64,000 nt of DNA from Ipomoea triloba (lineage: Eukaryota; Streptophyta; Magnoliopsida; Solanales; Convolvulaceae). The first letter of the stretch is position 1. Every line of letters begins with the position of its first letter. Below are positions 25,310-36,838 of the stretch, piece by piece. Under the pieces are notes generated by a model. It was given only the letters and a program-made list of their open reading frames with translations. It did not search any database and was not told the DNA's origin. The translations under genes and the position numbers were made by a program. The DNA is taken from contig NC_044925.1 of the NCBI RefSeq assembly GCF_003576645.1, positions 6,457,588 to 6,521,587 of the forward strand, written 5' to 3'.

Positions 25310-26684
25310 TGCAAAAAGTAGACTATTTTAAATAATTAGGTTTCCTTTCACAGTAGTTAGTCTTCCATTTACATTTATGGTATTTCCTTATTAACGTTTG
25401 TATTACCAAAACTGCACCGTTTTGCAATTCCCGGTCAGACCATATTTATAACCCAAAACGACGCCGCATTGCACTGGGCGGGAAGTGCATTTAATGCTCT
25501 TCTTCTGGCTTTTTTATTATAGAAGATGGTATGTATTTTCAATTAATTTAGAAACACAAATTGTTAACTGCATGTAAAGAATATGTCAACTACAAACATA
25601 TAATTTTTGGACCAGGGTCCACAATACAAGATGGACCTTGATACGTAGTATAATAATTGTATGTAAGCCAACCTAGGTTGCTAATAAATAAATTTCACAA
25701 AAAGTCAAAGTTGGAATTTTGTAGTTACCAAGTAACTATTCGACCAACATGACTAATGTAAACATGTGTTTAGGCTCTAACTCTTTGGTTGTAGCCTACC
25801 GGCTTTCATATTGTTGATATGTCGAGCATATACGCTTTAACACTATATGAGCCAAGTGCATAGGCCAATCTGTAACACCCCAATTTTCACATCTTGGATT
25901 TATTACAAAATCCTTAAAATATAATACATTGCGGAAGCGTCTAACCAGCAAAAAAACTTGGTGTTACCGCCACGCTTAGGTATCTTTCCTATACCTAAAC
26001 GCTAAGGCTAAACTTACAACCTCAAATAACCATATCAATATCCAGATATGTACATATGAAAATAATCCCTCCAGGGTGTCTATTCTAGGATAGAGTAATC
26101 TTCAACCTCGACTCCCATCCTATTTAGAGCTCATCGGCCACAGGGGCCCACGCTAGACTGTATCTAATAAAGAACACAATGAAGTGTAGTTAGCGCGACG
26201 GCTAAGTAAGGAAATCCATTGTCACTCGAAAGTAAACAAAGGTTTTCAAAAACAACAATTAATAATAAATAGGGTAAGATAAACGTTACCCAACAGTCGC
26301 AGTCTACCTGCAATCATTCTAACAACAAGCAATACCACATTATATAAGTAACTTCGGCACATAACACAGCCATTAATTCACACGTGAGAAACACAACACC
26401 CACACTACTGTTCGAGACACCCGACAGTTAGTTCTCACAACTCCACTCAGCGAATAGACTTCGCTCTGCAGTATGAATCAATCATACAAAATCTCACACA
26501 TCACTCAGCGAATAGACTTCGCTCTGCATTATGAATCAATCATACAAAATCTCACACATCACTCAGCGAATAGACTTCGCTCTGCAGTATGAATCAATCA
26601 TACAAAATCTCACATATCACTCAACGAATAGACTTCGCTCTGCAGTATGAATCAATCATACAAAATCTCACACATCACTCAGCG
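25310..26684. repeat. Exact direct repeat, copy B (1375 bp)
   Basis: Second copy of 23934-25308. It carries a spurious second Helitron 5' end (junction at 25526) and a second start of the TGTAAC element at 25871. Sequence continues uninterrupted past 26684 into more minisatellite units, so copy B joins naturally on the right and copy A joins naturally on the left. Confidence 0.93.
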
Positions 26685-28588
26685 AATAGACTTCGCTCTG
26701 CAGTATAGATTAATCATACAGACCCCTCACCATTCACTCAGCGAAGAAACTTCGCTCTGCAGTATAGATTAATCATACAGACTCCCTCACCATTCATTAT
26801 TATCACACGACTCCATAACCATCACACTTGTTAAAATATATTTCCCCAAAATACACACTTTGGTTAGTGTTAGTCTCGTTATGGAAATTCAAGTACAGGA
26901 GTCACAATAATTTTCAAAACATAATTACTTTCCAAGTTAATAAATATAATGCACAAAAATAATATTTGGGCCTTCAAAAATTCACCCGGATGCCCGTAGG
27001 CTTTCAAAACATCGCAACACTCAGGGTTAAAAACATCGGGGAAAAACCGGGTCAAAAACAAGTCGAAAACGAGTCCGCGTCAAATCTGCCAGAAATTTCA
27101 GTTGGCGCAGTCCGAAAGATTGAGCCGGTAAAAATAGTTCCCGAACTCTTTTTCACTTGAAATTTTTATGGTAGAACCCCAACTTATAGTACTTGTTGTC
27201 CATAAAAAGTTTTGGTCATTTTGATCCACGAATAAACACAGAAAATTCCCTTTTTGCCCTTGGCAGTGTGCTGTCCAGAATATTTTTCTCTCTGGACCAG
27301 TTTTGGAAAAAAATTCGAAAACCGTACTTATACTACTCCGATCATTATGAAATTTTATATGCAGGTTCTACACTTATAGAACTACATGTCTAAAAAAAAT
27401 AGGATCAAAATACCTTACCAATTTTTCCCAATAAATCTCGGAAGTTACTGCCAGAATCTATCCTGATTTCTTTTCACTATTTTCACAAGTATAAGCCTAT
27501 ATGGGCATAAATTCAACATATACATGCATAAATTAGCTATGAACATGTACATAAAAATTACCAAAAATCCAAAGTGTAGTTTCTTAGGCTAACTTGTAGA
27601 TCCACGAACTTAATACATAATTTCCACGTAAAAATTTCCTAGTCATATAATTTACTAGTATTTGTTCACCTCCAAGTGATTGAACCGACTTAAGGGATTC
27701 CTTACCTTGATGGAAGATTTCAAAGCCAAGAAGTTGCTAGATCCTTTCTTTGAGTTCAAAGACCCTAAAAATATCACCACAATAACAATATTTTTCATGC
27801 ACCAAACATTAACACTTAAGTTCTAGAGATGATTTAATCCAACAAAGTCTAAGGTCTTACTTACACTTAGTCTCTTGGGTTGGAAGAATGCTTAGGAGCT
27901 CTTTGATCACAATGGAAGACCAAACTAATTTTTCTTCTTCTTCCTAATGGTGTAGTTCGAAAATGGAATGGGAGAGTGAGAGATGATGATGTGAATTTGT
28001 CTTGTTAATTAAGCAATCAAGTGCAACATTCCCATGCCTCATTAATGCTAACATTAAATGATCCAATCTTGGCTAGATTTTGGTTGCCACTTGTCAATAC
28101 CCTATGGAGTCCTTAAGAAGATCACAACTTATTTGGCCAGTTTATGGTTAAATCAGATGAATGCTCGGAGGATTATAACTTAATTCGGGAAAATTCTAAT
28201 ACCAAAATTATCCTAAAAATAATCCCGTCGCAAATCACCAAAATTGGGAATTTTTCGGTATCTCGCGAAATATAGGTACAGAGTTCGTAACAATTTACCC
28301 CTTACAGTCCATTTAAAATTTTCTTGAACTAACTAGAAGTCCAGGCTTAATCGTATGATACTTAATAATCCAATTGCTAGGAAAATTCGAACTGAATCTA
28401 TATCCTTAAAAATTTCTCGGTTCGTGACCGGTACGTAGTTCGCAGCTTATCGATAACTAATCTTTAAAAAAAAATTCTTTCGAGCACCGAGAAGCCTTCT
28501 CTTAAATGTCATAGCTTAAAAAAAATTATATCGATATTCTCGAATCTTAACTTTGTCGGAAAAACCAAGGGGTTACAGTTCGATCCAG

Positions 28589-29006
28589 AGGTAAAAGACA
28601 CAAATAGGACGAAAATAAAAACTATGGACAAAAATAGGACATTTCAAAAATTGGTACAAAAATGTGAAAAAACTATTTTTCCAAATGCGTTTGGTGTTAG
28701 ACCCAATCAAACACAAACGCATGTGGGACTTGCGTATCTCGAGATACGCAAGTCCCACTTGCATTTTCTTTTTTTTAACTTCTCCGGCAACCAAACTGGT
28801 CGCCTTCTTGGCCGCTGGCTTCTCCTTCGCACTGGAGAAGCCGGCGACCAAACTGGTCGTTGGCTCCCTTGTGTTTGTGTTTGTGTTTGACCGGGTCTGA
28901 CACCAAATGCATTTGAGAAAGTAGTTTTTCATATTTTTGTACTAATTTTTGAAATGTCCTATTTTTGTCCATTGCTTTTATTTTCGTCCTATTTGAGTAT
29001 TTTACC
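28589..29006. mobile_element. Foldback MITE with 10-bp TSD (copy 1)
   Basis: GGTAAAAGACACAAATAGGAC at the left pairs with GTCCTATTTGAGTATTTTACC at the right, with inverted arms of about 110 bp. The centre has a perfect palindrome ACTTGCGTATCTCGAGATACGCAAGT in two halves around CTCGAG. TTCGATCCAG flanks both sides (28579-28588 and 29007-29016), a Mutator-like 10-bp target duplication. A sister copy is at 31078-31479. Confidence 0.8.
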
Positions 29007-29140
29007 TTCGATCCAGTAGGATTACCCAACTAGTACTTTTAAACAATTCTCGAAATACCCAAGAAAATGGACGAAAATAGAAAATCCACTAAATCAAAAT
29101 ATTACAAGAAAATTCCAGGAATTTAAACCTACAACAAAGG

Positions 29141-30730
29141 TTAGATAAACCTGGAATACAAGGGACGGTAAAGAACGGACTTTGGGGTAGTTGTAAGTAC
29201 GAGTCGAGTTGCCTCTGTCCTCAAAACCTTATTTACCGCCTCCCGGGGTGCTGGAGTGTTGCGGTCTAGGTTTCCCAGGATAAAACGTACTACGATCCGC
29301 CGTTTGAGCACACAAACTTGGATCCGGCGAACGAGAACGTGGGATGAACACAGGTGGCTAGAACGAAGGAAGAGCAGGGTTTCGAGGTGGAAAACAGATT
29401 TCTCTTCATGCGTGTAAATCTCCTGCTCAACCTGGTAATATATAGTAGAGGAAGGGATTAATGGCATTCAATTTCGGCCTTGTAACCTTCTCCCACTAAC
29501 AAGACTTTAATCTCCCACTAACTCCCTATTTAACCACCACTAACAAGAGATAAATTCTAGATGTTATGATCAGAATAAATACGAAATAAATTCTGTAACA
29601 TCCTGAATTGATCTCCTGAACAGTCACGGTAGAAGGAGAAAAGTCGTTCCAGATTATAGCCTTCGAGAGGTTACTTCAGTTGCGCACAGCACGCCGTCCG
29701 CGAGACATCGAGAGATACCGCTAACGCGCGCTACTATCGCAACGCAACCATCGTTCGAGACATTGCATGTCTCGCGCGCTAGCAGTGCACGAGACATCGC
29801 TAATGTCTCGAACTGCCCATGCGCGAGACATCGTTGATGTCTCGAGGTCGAGATGTCGCTTATGTCTCGACCCTGCCCAGCCTCGAGACATCGATGTCTC
29901 GAGCGCTGCGGCTCGGCCATGCCGCGACGTGGTCTCGCGCGCTGCTGCGCACCTTCGAGAGGTGGTAGGCAGTGGTATGAGATGGAAAAATCGCTCGGAG
30001 TTTTGGCATAACTTAGCCCAGAATTTTCCAGACGACATTTGTGCCCGCAGGTGCCAGCGCACACAAGTTCAAGCCTTTTCGAACTCATTTTGGGATTTGA
30101 TTTGCACCCCCCTGCGCGCGAGAGAGAGCCTCTATGCCATACAAGTCAATTAGCTTAAAAAAGCCTCTTGTATATATAGTGGGTGAAATCCCCTTCCCAA
30201 ACCAATGTGGGACAAATGCTTTCCTTAAAGCTTTTTCCATCTCAATGGGTCTACTTTGAGAACCAATTTCTCATTCACCCATTATCCATTTTGAGCGTAT
30301 AATATATCGATCTCTTCGTCTCACTACGAAGAATCCGAATCCACTTTGACCCGACCCAAATTGGATGTGGACCCTACATATATTTATACCACAAAATGGT
30401 CACTTAAAATGCCATTTATTGCCATTTTTTCCAACAATCCTCCACATGAATGAAAAATTGTTTTCGGGATAATTTTGGAAAACGGAAACAACTGTGTTCA
30501 ACGGTTGATTCCTGCATAGCAGAGGTAGGTTTAACCCTTTGAACCTTGCCTTGTGAGATCTATATACCCTACTGGCTGTACGGTAGAACGCGATGTCTTT
30601 AAACCGACTGCCGTTTGTGTAGACATTGACAAATCTCACACAAGAACCATCCAACCACGTCATTTTCTCATGACTGTGCCCTTTTTGGTCGTGGGACACC
30701 TGTCTGGTTCTGCAAGAGTTTCTAAAGAAT
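29141..30730 (-). mobile_element. LTR-retroelement fragment: long LTR/leader plus 3' internal end
   Basis: On the minus strand 30730-30437 is internal 3' sequence ending in a purine-rich ATGTGGAGGAT, immediately followed by TGTTGGAAAAAATGG at 30436, the apparent LTR start. The LTR contains a TATA-like CTATATATACAAG (about 30164-30176) and a dense cluster of TGTCTC/GAGACA motifs. Downstream leader sequence (about 29380-29150) matches that of the plus-strand relative at 62041-63690. No gag or pol remains, so superfamily is uncertain; the TGTTGGAAA start is common in copia elements. Confidence 0.6.
29703..29905. promoter_or_regulatory. Cluster of about ten TGTCTC/GAGACA motifs in the LTR
   Basis: TGTCTC (on either strand) occurs about ten times in roughly 200 bp, mostly as facing pairs such as CGAGACATCGATGTCTCG and CGAGACATCGCTAATGTCTC. 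TGTCTC is the classical auxin response element bound by ARF dimers, usually at inverted pairs. The motif density is seen directly; any auxin response is inference. Confidence 0.55.
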
Positions 30731-31517
30731 ATGTATTTTCAATTAATTTAGAAACACAAATTGTTAACTGCATGTAAAGAATATGTCAACTACAAACATA
30801 TAATTTTTGGACCAGGGTCCACAATACAAGATGGACCTTGATACGTAGTATAATAATTGTATGTAAGCCAACCTAGGTTGCTAATAAATAAATTTCACAA
30901 AAAGTCAAAGTTGGAATTTTGTAGTTACCAAGTAACTATTCGACCAACATGACTAATGTAAACATGGGTTTAGGCTCTAACTCTTTGGTTGTAGCCTACC
31001 GGCTTTCATATTGTTGATATGTTGAGCATAAACGCTTTAACACTATATGAGCCAAGTGCATAGGCCAATCAATCTAGAGGTAAAAGACACAAATAGGACG
31101 AAAATAAAAACTATGGACAAAAATAGGACATTTCAAAAATTGGTACAAAAATGTGAAAAAACTATTTTTCCAAATGCGTTTGGTGTTAGATCCGATCAAA
31201 CACAAACGCTTGCGTATCTCGAGATACGCAAGTCCCACTTGCATTTTCTTTTTTTAACTTCTCTGGCAACCAAACTGGTCGCCTTCTTGGCCGCTGGCTT
31301 CTCCTTCGCACTGGAGAAGCCGGCGACCAAACTAGTCGTTGGCTCCCTTGTGTTTGTGTTTGACCGGGTCTGACACCAAATGCATTTGGGGAAGTAGTTT
31401 TTCATATTTTTGTACTAATTTTTGAAATGTCATATTTTTGTCCATTGCTTTTATTTTCGTCCTATTTGAGTATTTTACCTTCGATCCAGTAGGATTACCC
31501 AACTAGTACTTTTAAAC
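30731..31517. repeat. Diverged duplicate of 24155-24494 plus 28578-29045
   Basis: ATGTATTTTCAATTAATTTA through ACTAGTACTTTTAAAC matches the sequence right of the Helitron, but lacks the TGTAAC element and shows small differences (CATGGG for CATGTG, GTTGAG for GTCGAG). It includes the second foldback MITE at 31078-31479. Because it differs slightly, it is a true older duplication and not the artefact around the N. Confidence 0.8.
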
Positions 31518-33284
31518 TAGAATTTTAAAAGTCATTATTGGAGCATAACATAAATTTTATTTTATTTTTTTTTAGAAAAATAACATAAATTTTATACTAG
31601 TTCACCAATAAAATAACTTTTTAAAACATTTAATATAATTTTCCTTCTTAAATTTATCTCATAAAAGTTTACATTTTAACATGATAATAAAAATTTTTAC
31701 TTTCATTAATTGTTTATGATTTAACTACCAGGATAAGAGTCAAATACAACCAAATTATTATCACCCAACTAAAAAAAACTCTAATTAGACCTGGCCTTAA
31801 ACTTGTTAAAACACAATTAACTCATTTGACCTATAATAACATGTTACTCTTAAGTCACCTGTCATATAGGATGCCATGTAGATTAATGTTTTTTAATTTA
31901 AAAATTATATTTTTTTATAAAAATTAAAATAATTACATTAATTTTTTTTATAAAAAAAACATAGACAAACAATTTGCCATGACAGACTTACAGTCGTCCA
32001 TGGCAGCTAAGAAGCCTGCCAGCTTCTCCGTTAGATCAATCATATTGGGGGAGAAGTCGGCAGCTTCTCCATCGTTGAAAAATTTCTTTTACCACAAAAA
32101 TTAGTTTTTTTTTTTAAATCTAAATATAATTTCACGTAAGTGGCTGGTAAGAAAGTTGATCGGTTACCTTTTGTCCTTTTGGTAACTTTTTAAATTGGTT
32201 AATTGTACAATTTTAACAAGTTTAAGCTTTTAAATGAAAATTTTTTAATTCTAGAGTTTAATTATACTTAAGCATATAATTTCGAGTATCTATTTTACCA
32301 TTATCTCATTAACTATCTTATCATTTTTTTATAAAAAATAAAATCGTTTATAAAAAGATTTAATAAGTAATGATTTTACAGCATCATTTCTCACATCTTG
32401 TACTATTTTATGAAAATAAAAAATTAGCTAGGTCCCTTATAAAATAGTGAAAAATGAAGAGAGTGGGTCACGCCTCACGGGCATGCAGCTCCGATCCGGG
32501 CTTCGAGGCGGCTGGCTGGACTGGGCCGGCGGGGTGGAGTCCATCACGCGGGAGCAGCAGCTTTAAGCGCGCGGGGGGAGACGTCGCTGTCGGCGTCGTC
32601 CATGGCGCGCCAATCTCAAGGCAAGGCGCGCGCCTTGGGAGTGGCATGCCGTAACCTAAAAGGGAAGCAACATTATTACTACTCTTACCAGAAACACGTA
32701 CCATATTTCATAAAAGATTCCTACCTTTAATATGCTCCCACTCCCAGTCTAACATTTGCTCATTACCCATAAACTATTCTTTGAAACAATTCCCAAACCT
32801 TAATCATTCAGGATCGTGGATAATATAATCATGCCGGTGGAAGTGGTTGTGACTATATATCCGCACACAGATAGTTTTGTCTCCCTCTTTTTTTCTTTTT
32901 TCTTTTTCTTTTTAATAAAAATAATTTCAGGAAAAAGAAAATTGTAAATTCAATTCATAGGGATATTTGGATCACTTAGGAATGTCATTTTTTAGGTCAG
33001 ATTGTATGTAATAGTCTTTCATTCATTTTCCCTCCGTGTATATATGAAGCTACAAACTCCAATGTTTATGACTAATACATCTCTTTAATTATTTTCTCAA
33101 GAAGGGATATTTGGATCACAAGATGTGAGATTATATTATGCAATACGATTATCTTTTGAAAGATAATATGAGATTATGATATTACAATATTATTAGTAAT
33201 GTTAAATTATTTAGTTAAGGGTTATACTTTATTGTATACCGAATCGATGGTTGTTGTTGTTATTGTTGAAAAAATAGTTATTTT
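31518..33284. other. Intergenic stretch with a GC-rich island
   Basis: Mostly AT-rich and featureless, with no gene seen. 32454-32660 is strikingly GC-rich, with palindromes AAGGCGCGCGCCTT and GGCGCGCC and words like GGGCCGGCGGGG. Frames across it give no family I recognise. 31980-32070 repeats the phrase AGCTTCTCC. Confidence 0.45.
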
Positions 33285-33620
33285 TGACATGCAAAATGAC
33301 CATTTTTAAAATTAAAAATTAAAAATTGACATACGACGTCGGTTTAATACAATAATACTAAAAATCGACGTTGATTTTTTTTTTAAACATACAACATCGA
33401 TTTTTAGTAATTAATCAACATCGTATGGTAGTTTTTAATTTTTTAAAAAATATACAATGTCGATTTATAGGACTAAACTGACGTCGTATGTTAATTTTTA
33501 AAATTTTAAAAAATAAATGACATCAGTATATAGGACTAAATCGACATCGTATGTTAATTCTTTAATTTTTTAAAGTAAAAACCGACGTCGATTTATTACT
33601 AAAAACCGACGTCAATATAT
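33285..33620. repeat. CACTA-like subterminal repeat array
   Basis: ACATACGACGTCGGTTTA-like words (CATACGACGTC, CGATTTATAGGACTAAA, CATCGTATG) recur about every 60 bp on both strands, alternating with poly-A/T. This arrangement is typical of CACTA (En/Spm) subterminal binding repeats. The CACTA terminus itself was not located, so this is a remnant or internal part. Confidence 0.5.
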
Positions 33621-34105
33621 ATAATTTTACGATTTCCAACCAAAAATTGTACAATTTTACAATTTACTTCACATCAACTTTCACAAAGTGTGCAATAATT
33701 TAACATTCAAAATAAGCTAATAAACATCAACTAATTTGAAGTTAATATAAATAATACAATTCATCAAACTAATAAACGTCAACTAATTTGAAACTAATAT
33801 ATATGACACAATTCATCAAACTAATAACCATCAATCTAATAAACATAAACTAATTTGAAACTAATAAAAACACAATTCATCAAACTAATAAACACCAAGC
33901 TAATAAACATAAAGTAATTTTAAATGTAAATTATCAACTAAAGAAGTATTTTATTAACTCATTCATCAATAAGGAACTTAGACCATATGTCTCTAATTTC
34001 ATCAATCTCTTGTTGTCTATAAGACAATTTTCATTGTCTCTTCAAAGTCTACAAAGCTTAAAAGAGATAAATAATAAATAGGCTAGTATTTTAAAAAATT
34101 TAAAT

Positions 34106-34264
34106 GAGAAAGATATTTTATTAAGCACCATGCCCTCTTCTAATCAAGTTGCTGACATGCTTACAAAGTCGCTTAGCCGTCAGTTGTTAATGGAGCTCAT
34201 CAGTGACAAGATTGGAGTCTCAGACGGTGTGTCTCCATCTTGTGGGGGCATATTAAAGATACTA
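34106..34264 (+). pseudogene. Ty1/copia pol C-terminal remnant
   Basis: Reads MPSSNQVADMLTKSLSRQL then GVSDGVSPSCGG, the RNase H end of copia pol (the QxADxxTKxL motif) followed by the usual purine-rich GTGGGGGCATATTA, which would be the polypurine tract and LTR start. The element is cut by the MITE at 34265 and the remainder seems to continue after 34626. Confidence 0.75.
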
Positions 34265-34617
34265 GGAAAAAATGTCAAATATGCCACTGAACTTATCGAT
34301 TTTGTGCAATTGGACCATTATTGAACTTAAAAAGTGTGCAATTCAACCATCAAACAATCAAAATTTGTGCAATTGGACCATTTTTACAAAAATTTTTTGG
34401 TAAAATCCAATTATATTACTAACATATATGTATTAAGAGTGACATTTTCTTCTACCATACTAGTTGGAAGTCAATATTGAAATGTTTTTAACTCAAATTG
34501 AATTAAAAATTTTTGTAAAAATGGTCCAATTGCACAAATTTTGCTTGTTTGATGGTTGAATTGCATACTTTTTAAATTTAATGGCCTATTGCACAAAAGC
34601 TATAAGTTCACTTTTCC
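34265..34617. mobile_element. Mutator-type MITE with perfect 9-bp TSD
   Basis: Starts GGAAAAAATGTCAAATATGCC and ends with the inverted counterpart at AGTTCACTTTTCC. AAGATACTA is duplicated exactly at 34256-34264 and 34618-34626. The interior pairs TGTGCAATTGGACCATTTTT with its reverse complement. Same family as 40883-41249. It is inserted in the copia remnant. Confidence 0.85.
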
Positions 34618-34626
34618 AAGATACTA

Positions 34627-36838
34627 TTAGTGACTGACTATCTTTGTAATTATTTATTACTTCTCTACTATTCTTTACGATTAGTTGTTGTAATTTAGAC
34701 CTTTTTGTATTTTGGTTGTATCTCTTATCTGTTTTCTTGATCTGTACACACGTACTATCTATTGTTGTAATCTTTTTCAGCAATGTTAATCATCAGTTTT
34801 CATTTCTCTTACATGTATCACTGCTTGTATGGAAATCTTCACAAACTTTTTATATTAATATTCATTTTTATTCGATGGCCTTTAAATGGAAAATAAATTT
34901 AATTACAAAATGTACTATCAATACACATCAAATATAAAGTAGAGGTACAAAAATGCCATCCTCTCTAATCTCATTCACACAAATTCGAACAATATAATGA
35001 CACTTGAAAATATTTCTTTTTCCCCGTGACAACGTTGAACACCTCGCCGGAGACCATATCTCCACACGTTCACATATAGGATTCATCATTCATCGCACTA
35101 AAATAAAAAGAAAAAGATAAAGAAACAGAAAAAACAAAAAGGAAAATTTAAATTAAATACAAAGACAAAGGAAGGCATCCACATGGCCTGGCTGGACAAA
35201 ACAGATGGATGTGACTTTCAAAGATACTCACCCCAATTTCATAATAAAGATTCAAATGGCATAAATGTAGTTTAGTCCCGAGTTATAAGGTAGGGGCATT
35301 CGAAATGGGAAGAGATTAAAACATTTGGACAGTTTAAGTTTTTGAAATTCTTTTTTTTTTTTTTTTGCCCTCAAATATAACATACATGTGTTTGTCGGTA
35401 AAAATGTATGTATCCGCATACATGACAAAGGCAAATGCGACATACGACAAATTCAAGTCAGATTTACGTTTGTCCAAAAAAAAAGTTATTCAAATTTTCA
35501 GGTGTAATATTAGCTTCTAATTAATATGGAATTTTAATAGTACTTTTTAATTAGTCAAAAAGGTGGCGTATTTAATCTTTATATTATGATAAACATGATT
35601 AATTTAGATGAAAAATTCACACATAAATATTGATAAGAGTTGTAATTGAAAGGAAATTAATAATTCTAAATGCTACACCTATTTCTTTCAATTATTAAAG
35701 ATTATATTCTAAATGATTATACCCTAAACTCTAAAAAATGTTTTTTCCCTTTCCAAACTACTAAATGATTTGTGAAGATCATCTTTAATGTGTAGTAGGA
35801 TCTTGCTCAATGTTGTTTAAATTTTTGTCCAACAAAATCAAATTAAAGATACAATTTTTTTTTAATTTTTATATTTGTATTATTCAATTTTATGTCTAAA
35901 CTAACTTTATTCATTAAAATAAAGACTAAATAAACAACTCTCATGACTAATTAGGGAAACTATTACTACTCTTTTTTATCTCATTTTACATGTCCGGTTT
36001 ATAATTCATTGGTAAAACAAACTCTTTATTTTTTTTTACTTATTTTCTTTAGTATTTTTTAATTATCTTAAATTTTTTATATAATAATCTTTTTAATATA
36101 GTTTTTAAATATATAAATTTTAAATATTAATGCTAAACTTAATATTATAAAAAATAGTTTAAATCAAGTCTCGTTAATTGAATTAAACGCATAACATAAA
36201 ATAAGACGAATAAAGTCATTTTTATAATTCAAAAGATTAAAAAAGAAAAAGAAAAGAAAACAGGAAAAAGAAAAAGCATCCTGGAGTAAATTCATAAAAC
36301 TGGTTTGATAACTTGATTATTGGATTTCCTACCTAAGACACCTTAAAGTAAAGGACCCACAAGAACATGAGAGTAAGTGAGAGAGTATGCTATGCTTGTG
36401 GGTTGTTTAATCTTACTTATTTAGCTGCCGTATATACTTTACCCATTTTATAGCGCTCATAATAAACTGAGCTTGAAGAGTTGTATTTTGGAATCTTCTG
36501 GTGGTTAAAGGAAAGTGGGATGTGTCAGAGGAGTTGACCTAAAATTTCCCGAACAGAGATTTTTTTGGGTTTATTCACAAGTGGGGGCTTTTAGTATATT
36601 TGCTACATTGGCATATTAGTGTTTGGAGTGGTTTCAATGATCGATTTGAGGGTTTTGTTGAGTGTTTTTGTTAGCAGTTGGTGTCTTTGAGGATTGGGTG
36701 TCTCCAATTTCTCCATTCTTTCAAGAATTTGGGAGATTGGGGTTTCGAGGTTGAAGATTTTGAAGTGCATTTTTGTGGGTGAAATTGAAGTGGTGTGTGG
36801 GAGCATAGGTTAGGAGTAGCACTGTGGAGTGTGGAGAG
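34627..36838. other. Intergenic region and NPH3-gene promoter
   Basis: No gene seen. 34627-34700 may be the rest of the copia LTR. 35360-35375 is a poly-T run. 36100-36330 is AT-rich with an A/G-rich patch. The last 300 bp or so are presumably the promoter and 5' UTR of the NPH3-like gene; no decisive TATA box was identified. Confidence 0.4.

Larger units (their letters stand above)
24495..28577. mobile_element. TGTAAC...GTTACA element (solo-LTR-like) carrying a minisatellite
   Basis: Starts TGTAACACCCCAATTTT and ends AAGGGGTTACA, so it has short inverted termini and TG...CA ends. After removing the duplicated copy it would be about 2.7 kb. The related segment at 30731-31517 lacks it: there the flanks GTGCATAGGCCAATC and AATCTAGAGG are joined directly, which acts as an empty site. 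No pol or gag was seen. The size and TG...CA ends suggest a solo LTR, but the expected 5-bp target duplication is not evident, so a different class is possible. Confidence 0.55.

Noticed and set aside
25067..26800. CRISPR-like array (58-bp regular units with hairpins)
   Set aside because: Units are tandem with no unique spacers, lie in plant nuclear DNA inside a transposon, and part of the array is an assembly duplicate.
29654..30153. Arg/Ser-rich ORFs of 113-144 codons on both strands
   Set aside because: They translate the repeated GAGACATCG words of the LTR; composition is an artefact of the motif.
32454..32704. Overlapping 66-78 codon ORFs on both strands
   Set aside because: They arise because the GC-rich island has few stop codons; no family motif or start context, and both strands are equally open.
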